Notes under the pieces: generated by a model | Seen by the model: only the letters and a program-made list of their open reading frames with translations | Databases searched by the model: none | Told to the model about the DNA's origin: nothing | Shown here: positions 17,735-27,603 of the stretch, piece by piece | How the letters are laid out: each line of letters begins with the position of its first letter | Numbering within the stretch: the first letter of the stretch is position 1 | Program-made: the position numbers and the translations under genes | NCBI RefSeq assembly: GCF_022843985.1 | Contig: NZ_JALHMP010000004.1 | Span: 1 to 64,000, forward strand | Direction: 5' to 3' | DNA from: Phreatobacter sp. | GTDB lineage: Bacteria; Pseudomonadota; Alphaproteobacteria; Rhizobiales; Phreatobacteraceae | Length of the DNA: 64,000 nucleotides

Positions 17735-19234
17735 ATGTTTCCCAAGCCGCTCGCCAGCCTGACGCCCAATACGGCGGCCTATGAATCCCTGCCCATGGTG
17801 AAGCCGACCGGCTTCCGCGAATACGACGCCCGCTGGTTCTTCGGCGACGAACTGAACCTGATGGGTGTCCAGGCCGTCGGCATGGGGCTCGGCACCCTGA
17901 TCGGCCGCATGGGCGTTCCCCGCGAGATCGTCGTCGGCCATGATTTCCGCGGCTATTCCGCCGCCATCAAGATGGCGCTCGTCACCGGCCTGATGGCGGC
18001 GGGCTGCAAGGTGCACGACATCGGCCTCGCCATGTCGCCCATGGCCTATTTCGCCCAGTTCGAGCTCGACGTGCCCTGCGTCGCCATGGTCACCGCCAGC
18101 CACAATGACAATGGCTGGACCGGCGTGAAGATGGGCGCCCAGCGCCCCGTCACCTTCGGCCCCGACGAGATGAGCGCGCTCAAGGCCATCGTCCTCGCCG
18201 CCGATTTCGACCTCGCCGGCGGTGGCTCCTACCATTTCGTCGAGGATTTCGCCGCCCGCTACATCCGCGACCTCACCACCCGCCCCAAGGTGACCCGCAG
18301 GCTCAAGGTCGTCGCCGCCTGCGGCAATGGCACGGCCGGCGCCTTCGCCCCGCAGATCCTCGCAGCGCTCGGTGTCGAGGTGGTCCCGCTCGATGCCGAA
18401 CTCGACCATTCCTTCCCGCGCTACAATCCCAATCCCGAGGACATGAAGATGCTTCACGCCATGGCCGTGGCGGTGAAGGCGCATGGCGCCGATGTCGGCC
18501 TCGGCTTCGATGGCGACGGCGACCGCTGCGGCGTCGTCGACAACCATGGCGAGGAGATCTTCGCCGACAAGATCGGTGTCATGCTCGCCCGCGACCTGTG
18601 CAAGGTGCACGGCCCGTCGCAATTCGTCGTCGACGTCAAGTCGACCGGCCTCTTCGCCGCCGACCCCGAGCTGAAACGCCTCGGCGCGACGACCGACTAC
18701 TGGAAGACCGGTCATTCCTACATCAAGCGCCGGGTGCGCGACCTGAACGCCCTCGCCGGCTTCGAGAAGTCCGGCCACTTCTTCTTCAACGCCCCGGTCG
18801 GCCGCGGCTATGACGACGGCCTCGTCACCGCCATCGCCGTCATCGACATGCTCGACCGCAACCCCGACAGGTCGATGGCCGATCTCTATGCCGCGGTGCC
18901 CAAGACCTGGGGCTCGCCCACCATGTCGCCGAAATGCGCCGACGAGGTGAAATATGGCGTCGTCGACCGCGTCGTGAAGCGTTTCCAGGACATGCAGGAA
19001 CAGGGCGGCCTTATCGCCGGCCATCCCATCTCCAGCCTCGTCACCGTCAACGGCGTGCGCGTCACCACGCCCGACGGCACCTGGGGCCTGGTGCGCGCCT
19101 CGTCCAACAAGCCCGAACTGGTCGTCGTGGTCGAGAGCCCGGTCTCGGAGGCGCGGATGCGGGACATGTTCCACGCCGTCGACGCCGTGCTGCGCGAGAA
19201 CCCGGAAGTCGGCGCCTACAACCAGACCATCTGA
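17735..19234 (+). CDS. manB: Phosphomannomutase/phosphoglucomutase
   Basis: A 499-residue alpha-D-phosphohexomutase that interconverts the 6- and 1-phosphates of mannose or glucose and so feeds GDP-mannose and polysaccharide synthesis. All four active-site loops are visible: phosphoserine loop TASHND (Ser about residue 122), metal loop DGDGDR (about 262-267), sugar loop in the EKSGHFFF segment (about 345), and the phosphate-binding C-terminal loop VRASSNKPELVV (about 455-466). Whether it prefers mannose or glucose phosphate cannot be read from the sequence. The symbol is by family resemblance. Confidence 0.92.
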   Translation: MFPKPLASLTPNTAAYESLPMVKPTGFREYDARWFFGDELNLMGVQAVGMGLGTLIGRMGVPREIVVGHDFRGYSAAIKMALVTGLMAAGCKVHDIGLAMSPMAYFAQFELDVPCVAMVTASHNDNGWTGVKMGAQRPVTFGPDEMSALKAIVLAADFDLAGGGSYHFVEDFAARYIRDLTTRPKVTRRLKVVAACGNGTAGAFAPQILAALGVEVVPLDAELDHSFPRYNPNPEDMKMLHAMAVAVKAHGADVGLGFDGDGDRCGVVDNHGEEIFADKIGVMLARDLCKVHGPSQFVVDVKSTGLFAADPELKRLGATTDYWKTGHSYIKRRVRDLNALAGFEKSGHFFFNAPVGRGYDDGLVTAIAVIDMLDRNPDRSMADLYAAVPKTWGSPTMSPKCADEVKYGVVDRVVKRFQDMQEQGGLIAGHPISSLVTVNGVRVTTPDGTWGLVRASSNKPELVVVVESPVSEARMRDMFHAVDAVLRENPEVGAYNQTI

Positions 19235-19318
19235 GCGGTCACGCGGTCAGATGGCTGAAATCTTCACCAGCCGTTAACCATGGCGTGACAGCTTCACGGC
19301 GAGACCGGGGAGCCGTCC

Positions 19319-19597
19319 GTGAAGCTTGTGTCCGTCAGCCAGAACATGCAGCGTCCGAACGGGCTCTCCGAACTGGAGATCCTGCGCAACGTTACCGCCG
19401 GCTTTGCCGCTTTCGGCAGTGCGGTGCGGGCCAGCGCCATTTCCGACGCGCAGAAATCCAGGGTCCTGGCCGAACTTGCGGATGCCTCCAACCGCATGAT
19501 GGACGCCACCAACGCCTATCTCTTCGCGCTCGGCGAGGCCCACAAGGCCATGGATGCCAAGGCAGCGAACACGCCGCTGCTGAAGATCGCCGACTGA
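19319..19597 (+). CDS. Small conserved-looking hypothetical protein
   Basis: 92 residues starting with GTG at 19319 (MKLVSVSQNMQRPNGLSELE), with GGGGAG about seven bases upstream. Largely helical and soluble, with a coiled-coil-like stretch VLAELADASNRMMDATNAYLFALGEAHKAMDAK (about 50-82). No recognised family. It sits alone between the phosphomannomutase and olsB genes in the same direction. Confidence 0.55.
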   Translation: MKLVSVSQNMQRPNGLSELEILRNVTAGFAAFGSAVRASAISDAQKSRVLAELADASNRMMDATNAYLFALGEAHKAMDAKAANTPLLKIAD

Positions 19598-19721
19598 CCG
19601 GAAATCCGCGTCGTCACCATTTCGTCGCAGCGACGTCATGGCACTGTAGAGCCAGTGCGGCACGTGATCTTCTGTCGAGACATCCGGCGATTCGGCCAGG
19701 AGGTCGCGCCCGGAGGCCCTC

Positions 19722-20678
19722 ATGGTCGATCAGGTCACGCACAGCGCCATTCCCTTCGCCCGTCACTTCAACCCCGCGCTCTGGGCCGACCAGAGCCGCA
19801 AGATCATTCCCATCATGCGGGCCTATGGCGGCATCCGGCCGCGTGACGCCAGGGCCGCCCTGCCGCAGACACTCGGCCGCATCGGCAGCCTGGAGGTGCG
19901 CCTCGCCGCCAATGCCGCCGAGGTGCGGCGCGCCCAGAAACTGCGCTGGCGCGTCTTCTACGAGGAGATGAAGGCGATCGCCGACGGCGCCTCGCGCCTC
20001 GCCCGCCGTGACATCGACGCCTTCGACGCCATCTGCGACCACCTCGTGGTCATCGATCACGCCGTTCTCGAGCGCCAGCCCTTCGGCCAGCCGCGCCCCG
20101 CCATCGTCGGCACCTACCGCCTGCTGCGCCAGGACATCGCCGACCGCCATGGCGGCTTCTACACGACGGGCGAGTTCGACCTCTCCGGCCTGCTGCAGCG
20201 CCATGCCGGCAAGCGCTTCCTCGAGCTCGGCCGGTCCTGCGTGCTGCCGGCCTATCGCAACAAGCGCACCGTCGAACTGCTCTGGCACGGCATCTGGTCC
20301 TATGTCCTCACGCACGGGATCGACGTGATGTTCGGCTGTGCCAGCCTGGAGGGCACCGATCCGCGCGCCGTGTCGCGTGAACTGTCCTTCCTCCATCACA
20401 ATGCCCGGCCGCCGGCCGAATGGGCTGCCGCCGCCCTGCCGGCGCGCCGGGTCGAGATGGGGCGGCTGTCTCCCGACGCCATCGACATGAAGAAGGCGCT
20501 CCATGCCCTGCCGCCCCTCATCAAGGGCTATCTGCGCCTCGGCGCCTATATCGGCGACGGCGCGGTGATCGACCGCCAGTTCAACACGATCGACGTGCTG
20601 ATTGTCCTCCCCGTGGCAGCCATCCACCCGCGCTACATCGACCATTTCGGGCCGGGCGCCGAGCGCCACGCGGCCTGA
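19722..20678 (+). CDS. olsB: OlsB-type ornithine N-acyltransferase (GNAT family)
   Basis: 318 residues. The family transfers a 3-hydroxyacyl chain from acyl carrier protein to ornithine, the first step of ornithine lipid synthesis, membrane lipids that replace phospholipids in phosphate starvation. Core motifs are RRAQKLRWRVFYEEM (about residues 64-78), AIVGTYRLLRQD (about 127-138), and FLELGRSCVLPAYRNKRTVELLWHGI (about 166-191), followed by GCASLEGTDPRAVSRELSFL. The second enzyme OlsA is not in the window. Related hemolysin-like acyltransferases share this fold, so the exact acceptor is an inference. Confidence 0.8.
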   Translation: MVDQVTHSAIPFARHFNPALWADQSRKIIPIMRAYGGIRPRDARAALPQTLGRIGSLEVRLAANAAEVRRAQKLRWRVFYEEMKAIADGASRLARRDIDAFDAICDHLVVIDHAVLERQPFGQPRPAIVGTYRLLRQDIADRHGGFYTTGEFDLSGLLQRHAGKRFLELGRSCVLPAYRNKRTVELLWHGIWSYVLTHGIDVMFGCASLEGTDPRAVSRELSFLHHNARPPAEWAAAALPARRVEMGRLSPDAIDMKKALHALPPLIKGYLRLGAYIGDGAVIDRQFNTIDVLIVLPVAAIHPRYIDHFGPGAERHAA

Positions 20679-20726
20679 TGCAGCCCGGCCCTGTCGTCCG
20701 GGGGGCTTAACCGCCGCCGCGAGGCT

Positions 20727-20750
20727 GCTATCGTTCGCCCAAGAACGATA
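20727..20750. promoter_or_regulatory. Perfect inverted repeat just upstream of the acyl-CoA synthetase start
   Basis: Arms CTATCGTTC (20727-20735) and GAACGATAG (20742-20750) are perfect and separated by 6 bases. The element ends 13 bases before the ATG at 20764. It could be an operator for a dimeric regulator or an mRNA hairpin near the ribosome binding site. Confidence 0.6.
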
Positions 20751-20763
20751 GGAAACGCCTGCC

Positions 20764-22413
20764 ATGTCCGACATGCCCGCCCTCGGCCCCCGCCTCGCCG
20801 CCGATGGTTCGGTGATCCCCGCGCCGATGTCCCGGCGCGTCATGAACCTCGCCGACCTCTTGCATGGGACCGCCAGGCGCCTGCCGGACCGTCCGGCCCT
20901 CGTCTGGCGCGACCGGACCTGGAGCTGGGGCGAGATGGCGGCGCGGGTGACCGCCGCCGCCGTCGGCCTCAGGGCCCGCGGCATCGGCAAGGGCGACCGC
21001 GTCGTCTGCCAGGCGCGCAACAGCAACGCCATGTTCGAGGCCATGTTCGCGGTCTGGACCATCGGCGCCATCTGGGTGCCCACCAACTTCCGCAACACGC
21101 CGCAGGAGGTCGCCTATATCGCCCGTGCGGCGCGGGCCAAGGCGCTGATCTGCGAGACCATCTTCGAGGGCCATGCCGCGGCGGTGAAAGACGGCGACCC
21201 CGACCTCGCCCTGACCGTCGCGATCGGCGCGGCCCCCTTCGCCGCCATCGACTGGGAAACGCTGATCGCCGAAGGCGCGCGCCAGGGAGCCCCCGGGCCT
21301 GTCGCCGCCGTCGACTACGACGATCCCTGCTGGTTCTTCTTCACCTCCGGCACGACCGGTCGCCCGAAGGCGGCCGTCCTCACCCACGGCCAGATGGGCT
21401 TCGTCGTCACCAACCACCTTGCCGATCTGGTGCCCGGGACCACGGAGCACGACGCCTCCCTCGTCGTCGCCCCGCTCTCCCATGGCGCCGGCATCCACCA
21501 GCTGACGCAGGTCGCCCGCGGCGCCCGCACGGTCCTCATCGCCTCCGAGCGGCTCGACTGCGAGGAAGCGTTCAGGCTGATCGCGGAGCACCGGGTCACC
21601 AACATGTTCACGGTGCCCACCATCCTCACCATGCTGGCCGGACACGAGGCCGCCGACCGGCACGATCATTCCAGTCTCAGGCACGTCATCTATGCGGGAT
21701 CGCCCATGTACCGGGCCGACCAGCAGATCGCGCTGAGCCGCCTCGGCCAATGCATCGTGCAATATTTCGGCCTCGGCGAGGTGACCGGCAACATCACCGT
21801 CTTCCCCACCCGCGAGCACGATGTCGACGACGCGGTGCAGGGGCGCATCGGCACCTGCGGCTACCCGCGCACCGCCATGGACGTCCGCATCTTCGACGAG
21901 AAGGGGGTAGAGCTCGCGCCCTTCGCGACCGGCGAGATCTGCGTCGCCGGCCCCGCCGTCTTTGCCGGCTATTTCGACAATCCGGAGGCCAATGCCAAGT
22001 CGTTCCGCGACGGCTTCTTCCGCACCGGCGACCTCGGCCACAAGGACCCGGAGGGCTATGTCTACATCACCGGCCGGGCCTCCGACATGTACATTTCCGG
22101 CGGCTCCAACGTCTATCCGCGCGAGATCGAGGAGGTGATCCTCACCCATCCCGCGGTCGCCGAGGTGGCCGTGCTCGGCGTGCCCGACCGGCGCTGGGGC
22201 GAGGCCGGTGTCGCCGTCCTGGTGGCCCGGCCGGGGGCCACGGTGGCCGAGGGCGATATCCTGCAACATCTCGACGGCAAGCTGTCGCGCTACAAGATGC
22301 CCCGCCAGGTCTTCGTCTGGGAGGAACTGCCGAAGTCGGGTTACGGCAAGGTGCCGAAGAAGCTCATCCGCGAAATGCTGATCGACAAGGGCGCGGTCAG
22401 TGCGGAGGGGTGA
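20764..22413 (+). CDS. Long/medium-chain acyl-CoA synthetase (AMP-forming)
   Basis: 549-residue ANL-superfamily ligase that activates a carboxylic acid as acyl-adenylate and transfers it to CoA. P-loop FFTSGTTGRPKAAVLTHG (about residues 196-213), A5 motif QYFGLGEVTG (about 334-343), TGDLGHKDPEGYVYITGR with the hinge aspartate (about 422-439), and the C-terminal lysine motif PKSGYGKVPKKLI. Substrate (fatty or aromatic acid) is not determined by sequence. It stands alone, preceded by a perfect inverted repeat. Confidence 0.88.
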   Translation: MSDMPALGPRLAADGSVIPAPMSRRVMNLADLLHGTARRLPDRPALVWRDRTWSWGEMAARVTAAAVGLRARGIGKGDRVVCQARNSNAMFEAMFAVWTIGAIWVPTNFRNTPQEVAYIARAARAKALICETIFEGHAAAVKDGDPDLALTVAIGAAPFAAIDWETLIAEGARQGAPGPVAAVDYDDPCWFFFTSGTTGRPKAAVLTHGQMGFVVTNHLADLVPGTTEHDASLVVAPLSHGAGIHQLTQVARGARTVLIASERLDCEEAFRLIAEHRVTNMFTVPTILTMLAGHEAADRHDHSSLRHVIYAGSPMYRADQQIALSRLGQCIVQYFGLGEVTGNITVFPTREHDVDDAVQGRIGTCGYPRTAMDVRIFDEKGVELAPFATGEICVAGPAVFAGYFDNPEANAKSFRDGFFRTGDLGHKDPEGYVYITGRASDMYISGGSNVYPREIEEVILTHPAVAEVAVLGVPDRRWGEAGVAVLVARPGATVAEGDILQHLDGKLSRYKMPRQVFVWEELPKSGYGKVPKKLIREMLIDKGAVSAEG

Positions 22414-22454
22414 GGTTTTGCGCTGATTGGCCTGGGCACGTCCGGCCAGCTCCG

Positions 22455-22546
22455 CGTCATGCCCGCCCTTGTGGCGGGCATCCACGACGTGACCACCGCC
22501 GTGCGAAGGAAGTTCGTGGATGCCCGGGACAAGCCCGGGCATGACG
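22455..22546. repeat. Inverted pair of the dispersed palindromic repeat
   Basis: Copy A (22455-22488) reads CGTCATGCCCGCCC and ends CATCCACGAC; copy B (22514-22546) is its reverse-oriented partner with TCGTGGATGCCCGGGAC and GCCCGGGCATGACG. Each copy is itself a hairpin, and the pair could form a larger cruciform. The same sequence recurs at 30511-30541, 62413-62532 and 62880-62997, so this is a multi-copy family. On the + strand just after the acyl-CoA synthetase it may also act as a transcript end. Confidence 0.9.
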
Positions 22547-23164
22547 GGCGGTGGTTCCAGCGGGCGTCCCGCGAGGCCAAGCCTGCCCCCGGGGACAACT
22601 TCACCCCCGTCCCACCATCCCCGACGCCCAACTCCTTGATCCCAAGCGCTTTTCCCGCCGCCTCCCGAAAAAGCGCAGGTTGTTTCTCCCCGTTTCCCGC
22701 ACCGCCCTTATCCTCCCCGCACCTTCCGTCCTCGTCGAGGCATCGTCCGGTGGTGCGGGCGATGGGGCGGAGGGGCGGTTCCCCTTGCGGTCGGGTCACC
22801 AGCCCGTCCGCTAAGGGCGTCGCCGGGACCACCGCCCCTTCGGGCCCTTGAGGCGCTGCCGCGCCGGGGGTGACCGTTGCGCGAGGAGCATCGCTAGAGG
22901 CGGCGAGCAGGACCGGCGGGTGGGGGCGACCCTCTCCGCCGGGGGCCTCCGGGGCACGCGGGAGACCCGCGTCTCCGGCAAGGCCAGGCCACGGGCCGTC
23001 GCCGGGTCTGCCCCCCGACGGCCTCACGCCCGGGAGGCTGGCGGGGCGCCTTGGCCCCGCCCTCCCGCCCCGCTCGCCCCGGACGCGCGGCCCGGTGAAC
23101 GCAAAAAGCCGCGGTGAAGCGCCGCGAGGCGCGCCGGCTCGCGTGGAGGTCGTTTCTCGGGCGA
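22547..23164. other. Very GC-rich gene-free block with successive hairpins
   Basis: No start codon, ribosome binding site or codon pattern supports a gene on either strand. Several strong hairpins are visible: GGAGAC-N4-GTCTCC near 22970, CCGTCG paired with CGACGG near 23008-23030, and GGCGGGGC paired with GCCCCGCC near 23040-23060. On the minus strand the block could be a structured RNA or a decayed repeat element. I cannot assign it. Confidence 0.5.
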
Positions 23165-23263
23165 CCGGGATCAAGCATCCCGGTTGTGAGGGGCCCGGAT
23201 GAAGCATCCGGTTTTTTGGGCGGCCGGGATCAAGCATCCCGGCAGCCCGGATGCTTCATCCGG
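23165..23263. repeat. Array of four short hairpins around a (G)GGAT-A-GCATCC core
   Basis: Four palindromic units lie within 99 bp: CCGGGATCAAGCATCCCGG at 23165-23183 and again at 23224-23242, CCGGATGAAGCATCCGG at 23195-23211, and its inverse CCGGATGCTTCATCCGG at 23247-23263. Two alternating variants differ in arm length and loop. This is clearly repetitive and unlike the longer dispersed palindrome. Function unknown. Confidence 0.9.
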
Positions 23264-23595
23264 AGATCCAAAAGTCCCGAGGAAACGGATTCCACGCGAG
23301 CCGGCGGGCTTCGGCGATCCGAAGTCCGGTTCCGCGGGGTGACCCGCGGGGCCAGGAGGCCTCATCGCCTCCGCGCCTGACGGCGCTTCACCCCTCGCGC
23401 TCCCCTCCGGGAGCGCGGGGACCGACGGAGCAAAGCCCGGCCTTTGCGGCGCGGGAACGGGAAGGCATGGGAGGATGCGGGGCACCACGGTCAGGACCTG
23501 CACGGCAGAACGGGCCGGACGCTCCCCCACCTCTCCCCGGCGGCGAGAGGTGGGGGATGCGCGTCGTCAGACCGGGCGGCGCCTGCCGCGTACGC

Positions 23596-24978
23596 TCACC
23601 CGAACCGCGCCTGCAGCACCGCGAACAGCGCCCGCGCCGCCTGCATCTCGCCGCCGGCGGGGCGGCCGGGCTTCTCGGCCGGAGTCCAGCCATAGACGTC
23701 GGCATGCAGCCAGCTCTGCGCCTTCTCGACGAAGCGGTCGAGATAGAGCGCCGCCGTGATCGAGCCGGCAAAGCCCCCCGTCGTGACATTGTTGAGGTCG
23801 GCGATCTTGCTGTCGAGGCCGCTGGCATAGGGCTTCCACAGCGGCAGCCGCCAGACCGGATCGCCCACCGCGAGACCGGCGGCCGTCAGTTCCGCCGCCA
23901 GCGCGTCGTCATGGGTATAGACCGGCGGCAGGTCCGGCCCGAGCGCCACGCGCGCCGCTCCGGTCAGCGTGGCGAAGTCGGCGAGGATCACCGGCGCCTC
24001 CTCGTCGGCCAGCGCCAGCGCGTCGCAGAGCACGAGCCGCCCTTCGGCATCGGTATTGCCGATCTCGACGCTGAGCCCCTTGCGGGTGGGGAACACGTCG
24101 CCCGGCCGGAAGGCGGCCCCCGAGACGGCATTCTCCACCGCCGGCACGAGCAGGCGCAGGCGGACCGGCAGCTTCGCCGCCATCACCATATGGGCGAGGC
24201 CGATGGCCGCGGCCGCGCCGCCCATGTCCTTCTTCATCAGGAGCATGGCGGAGGAGGGCTTGAGGTCGAGCCCGCCGGTGTCGAAACAGACGCCCTTGCC
24301 GACCAGCGTCACCTTCGGATGTTTCTCGTTGCCCCAGACGAGGTCGATGAGGCGCGGCGCGCGCGGCGAGGCGGCTCCCACCGCATGGATCATCGGGAAA
24401 TTCTGCCTGAGGAGGTCGGCACCGACGATGGACGTGACCTTGGCGCGATGGCGCTTGGCGAGGTCGCGGATCGCCGCCTCCAGCTCCGCCGGGCCGAGAT
24501 CGTTGGCCGGCGTGTTGATGAGATCGCGGGCGAGCGTCGTCGCCTCGGCGGCCCGGCTGACCGCCGCGCCGTCAACGCCCTCCGGCACGACCAGCAGGGC
24601 GGGCTTCGCGGTCGACGCCTTGTAGCGGGCGAAGCGGTACTGGCCGATGATCCAGGCCAGTGCCGCGCGTTCGCCGTCGCCGGGATCATTGGCGAAGCGA
24701 TAGAGGCCCGGCGGGATCTGGCCCGGCAGCTTGCCGACCAGCAGCGGATCGCGATGGGCGGCCGCCTCGGTCTCGATGCCGAACAGCACGGCGGCGATGG
24801 CGCCCTTGGCGTCCGGAACCACCGCGGCCTTGCCCGCCTTCGGCTCATAGCCCGTCGCGTCGAGATAGGCCTGCTGCGGCGCCTTCAGCTTCGCCTTGAC
24901 GGCGGCATAGGTGGCGGCCGTGACGAAGGTCACGGGCGTGGCACCGGCAGTGCCGGGCGGCCTGAGAAGCGGGTGCAT
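23596..24978 (-). CDS. M17 family leucyl aminopeptidase
   Basis: A 460-residue metallopeptidase that removes N-terminal residues. The catalytic C-terminal domain carries the family's metal and active-site residues: VGKGVCFDTGGLDLKPSSAM (Lys and Asp, about residues 228-247), KKDMGGAAAAIG, and the signature NTDAEGRLVLCDALA (about 306-320). The N-terminal domain is shorter and divergent relative to E. coli PepA, as in the second M17 subgroup common in rhizobia. Start at 24978 (MHPLLRPPGTAG). It is transcribed away from the pheT gene end with 195 bp of non-coding DNA between them. Confidence 0.92.
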   Translation of the reverse strand: MHPLLRPPGTAGATPVTFVTAATYAAVKAKLKAPQQAYLDATGYEPKAGKAAVVPDAKGAIAAVLFGIETEAAAHRDPLLVGKLPGQIPPGLYRFANDPGDGERAALAWIIGQYRFARYKASTAKPALLVVPEGVDGAAVSRAAEATTLARDLINTPANDLGPAELEAAIRDLAKRHRAKVTSIVGADLLRQNFPMIHAVGAASPRAPRLIDLVWGNEKHPKVTLVGKGVCFDTGGLDLKPSSAMLLMKKDMGGAAAAIGLAHMVMAAKLPVRLRLLVPAVENAVSGAAFRPGDVFPTRKGLSVEIGNTDAEGRLVLCDALALADEEAPVILADFATLTGAARVALGPDLPPVYTHDDALAAELTAAGLAVGDPVWRLPLWKPYASGLDSKIADLNNVTTGGFAGSITAALYLDRFVEKAQSWLHADVYGWTPAEKPGRPAGGEMQAARALFAVLQARFG

Positions 24979-25173
24979 GGGAATCCTCTGCCACAGCGAT
25001 GGCGGCAGGCTAGAACCGCGCGGTGGCCCCTGTCACCCCGCATGTGGCGTGACGCACCGGAGCGCACCCGTCATGGGTCACCCGCGGGTGCGACGCGGTC
25101 GCGGTCCTGGCCCTGCACAGGCGGCGTGCAGGGCGCAATGGGCCGGGGGAGCCCTCATGCCCCGCGCCCCGGC

Positions 25174-27591
25174 TCACGCCCGGAGCGTCCCGCCGGTCTT
25201 CTTCGTCACCTCGGCGACGATCTTCGCCGCCACGGCGTCGATCTCGGCATCGGTGAGGGTCTTGTCCCGCGGCTGCAGCGTCACGGCGAGGGCGACCGAC
25301 TTCTTCGCCGCATCGATGCCCTTGCCCTCATAGACGTCGAAGACCTCGACACTGGTGATGAGCTGCTTGTCGACGCCCTGCGCCGCCTTGACGAGATCGC
25401 CCGCCTTCACCGCCCGGTCCACGAGGAAGGCGAAATCGCGCTCCACCGGCTGGAAGGGCGAGAGCACCAGCTGCGGCTTGGTGCGGGTCGGGCGCACCTT
25501 CGGCGGCGGCAGCTTGTCGAGCAGGATCTCGAAGGCCAGCAACGGCCCCTTGACGTCGAGCGCTTCGAGGACGCGCGGATGCAGCTCCCCGAAGGCGCCG
25601 AACACCGTCTGCGGACCCATCTGGAACGTGCCGGAGCGGCCGGGATGGAACCAGGCCGGACCGCCCTGCACCACCTGGATGCCGGCCATGGGCGCGCCGA
25701 CGGCGGCGAGAACCGCCATGGCATCCGCCTTGATGTCATAGATGTCGGCCGCCGCCGTGCCCTGCCAGTGGCGCCCGGCGCCAGTCGGCCGTGCCAGCCC
25801 GCGGCGCAGACCGGTGGCGGCCATGAACTGGTCGTCCGGCTTGTCGCCCCTGAACACCTGGCCGACCTCGAACAGGGCGACATCGCCATAGCCGCGGTCG
25901 GCATTGCGCTGGGCGGCGGTGGCCAGCCCGACGAGCAGCGTCGGCCGCATGTCCGAGAGGTCGGAGGCGATGGGGTTGGCCAGCGCCAGCGCCGGCTGGC
26001 CGCCGCCGAACAGCTCGGCCTGCGCCTTGGCGATGAAGCTCCAGGTCACGGCCTCCACCATGCCGCGCCCGGCGAGGGTGCGCTTGGCCATCCGGGTGCG
26101 CTTCTGGATGAGCGTCAGCACCGGCTTGGGCACCGTGCCGCCACGGTCGAGCGGGGTCGAGGGCACGCGGTCGACACCGGCGATGCGCATGACCTCTTCC
26201 GTCAGGTCCGCCTTGCCGTGAATGTCGGGGCGCCAGGAGGGTGGCGACACCTTGATCATCGGACCATTGCCGGAGACGGAGAAGCCGAGCGCCTCGAGGA
26301 TGCGCCTCTGCTCGCGATCGGAGCTTTCAAGGCCGGTGAGGCGCCTGGTCTCGGACAGCGGAAAATTGATGATGAAGCCGGTATCGGGAACCGCGCCCGC
26401 CACGGTCACCTCGGAAGGCTCGCCGCCGCACAGGTCCATGACCAGCCTCGTCGCCAGTTCGACGCCGGGCAGCATGAAGTTCGGATCGACGCCGCGCTCG
26501 AAGCGGTAGCGCGCATCGGTGACGATGCCGAGGTTGCGCCCCGTGCGGGCGATGTCCATCGGGTCCCACAGCGCCGACTCGATCAGCACGTCCGTCGTCG
26601 CATCGTCGCAACCCGAATGTTCGCCGCCCATGACGCCGGCGATGGATTCGACACCGTTGTCGTCGGCGATCACCGTCTCGTGGCCGGTGAAGCCATAGAC
26701 GCGGCCGTCGAGGCCGAGCACGGTCTCGCCAGCCTGCGAGCGGCGCACGACGAGCGCGCCGGCGACCTTCTTGGCGTCGAAGACATGCAGCGGCCGGCCA
26801 CGGTCGAAGGTGACGTAATTGGTGATGTCGACCAGCGCATTGATGGGGCGAAGGCCGATGGCCTTCAGCCGCCGCTGCATCCAGTCCGGCGAGGGACCGT
26901 TCCTGACGCCGCGCACCAGCCGCAGCGCGAAGGCCGGGCAGAGCTTCTCCTCGCCCTTGGCGAGGGCGAGCGTCACCTTCTGCGGGTTCGGGAAGGCGCC
27001 CTTCACCTGCGGCACCACGTCGGATTTCAGCTTGCCGAGACCGGCGGCGGCGAGATCACGGGCAATGCCATGGATCGAGGTGCAGTCCGGCCGGTTCGGC
27101 GTCAGGTTGATCTCGATGACCGGATCGGAGAGCTGCGCCCAGTCGGCATAGCGGGCGCCGAGCGGCGCATCCTCCGGGAGATCGATGATGCCGTCATGGT
27201 CTTCGGAGATTTCCAGTTCGGCCGCCGAGCACAGCATGCCGCGGCTCTCGACACCGCGGATCGTCCCGACGCCGAGCGTGATGCCCTTGCCCGGGATGAA
27301 GGTGCCGGGCGGCGAGAAGACCGATTTCATGCCGGTCCGGGCGTTCGGGGCGCCGCAGACGACCTGGACGGGCTCGCCCGAGCCGGTATCGACCATGCAG
27401 ACCCTGAGCCGGTCGGCATTGGGATGCTGCTCGGCCGAGATGACATGAGCGATGGTGAAGGATGCGAGCTTGGCGCCGGGATCGTCCAGCGCCTCGACCT
27501 CGAGGCCGATGCGGGTGAGCGTTTCGGTGACCTCGGCGAGGGAGGCCTCGGTGTCGAGATGGTCCTTGAGCCAGGAGAGGGTGAATTTCAT
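25174..27591 (-). CDS. pheT: Phenylalanyl-tRNA synthetase beta subunit
   Basis: 805 residues, the normal length for the beta chain of the cytosolic alpha2-beta2 enzyme. Domains in order: [21 protein letters not shown] start, EMAP-like OB fold (about 39-150; [21 protein letters not shown]), B3/B4 editing domain (about 210-385, [21 protein letters not shown]), B5 (about 405-475), catalytic-like core (about 480-690), and FDX-ACB anticodon-arm domain at the C-terminus ([16 protein letters not shown]). It is the last gene of rpmI-rplT-pheS-pheT, 12 bp after pheS. Confidence 0.97.
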   Translation of the reverse strand: MKFTLSWLKDHLDTEASLAEVTETLTRIGLEVEALDDPGAKLASFTIAHVISAEQHPNADRLRVCMVDTGSGEPVQVVCGAPNARTGMKSVFSPPGTFIPGKGITLGVGTIRGVESRGMLCSAAELEISEDHDGIIDLPEDAPLGARYADWAQLSDPVIEINLTPNRPDCTSIHGIARDLAAAGLGKLKSDVVPQVKGAFPNPQKVTLALAKGEEKLCPAFALRLVRGVRNGPSPDWMQRRLKAIGLRPINALVDITNYVTFDRGRPLHVFDAKKVAGALVVRRSQAGETVLGLDGRVYGFTGHETVIADDNGVESIAGVMGGEHSGCDDATTDVLIESALWDPMDIARTGRNLGIVTDARYRFERGVDPNFMLPGVELATRLVMDLCGGEPSEVTVAGAVPDTGFIINFPLSETRRLTGLESSDREQRRILEALGFSVSGNGPMIKVSPPSWRPDIHGKADLTEEVMRIAGVDRVPSTPLDRGGTVPKPVLTLIQKRTRMAKRTLAGRGMVEAVTWSFIAKAQAELFGGGQPALALANPIASDLSDMRPTLLVGLATAAQRNADRGYGDVALFEVGQVFRGDKPDDQFMAATGLRRGLARPTGAGRHWQGTAAADIYDIKADAMAVLAAVGAPMAGIQVVQGGPAWFHPGRSGTFQMGPQTVFGAFGELHPRVLEALDVKGPLLAFEILLDKLPPPKVRPTRTKPQLVLSPFQPVERDFAFLVDRAVKAGDLVKAAQGVDKQLITSVEVFDVYEGKGIDAAKKSVALAVTLQPRDKTLTDAEIDAVAAKIVAEVTKKTGGTLRA

Positions 27592-27603
27592 CGGATGTCT
27601 CCC

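Noticed and set aside
22341-23237. Minus-strand open frame through the hairpin block
   Set aside because: Low-complexity repeats of palindrome translation (Pro/Gly/Arg), no ribosome binding site, and it overlaps the end of the acyl-CoA synthetase gene.
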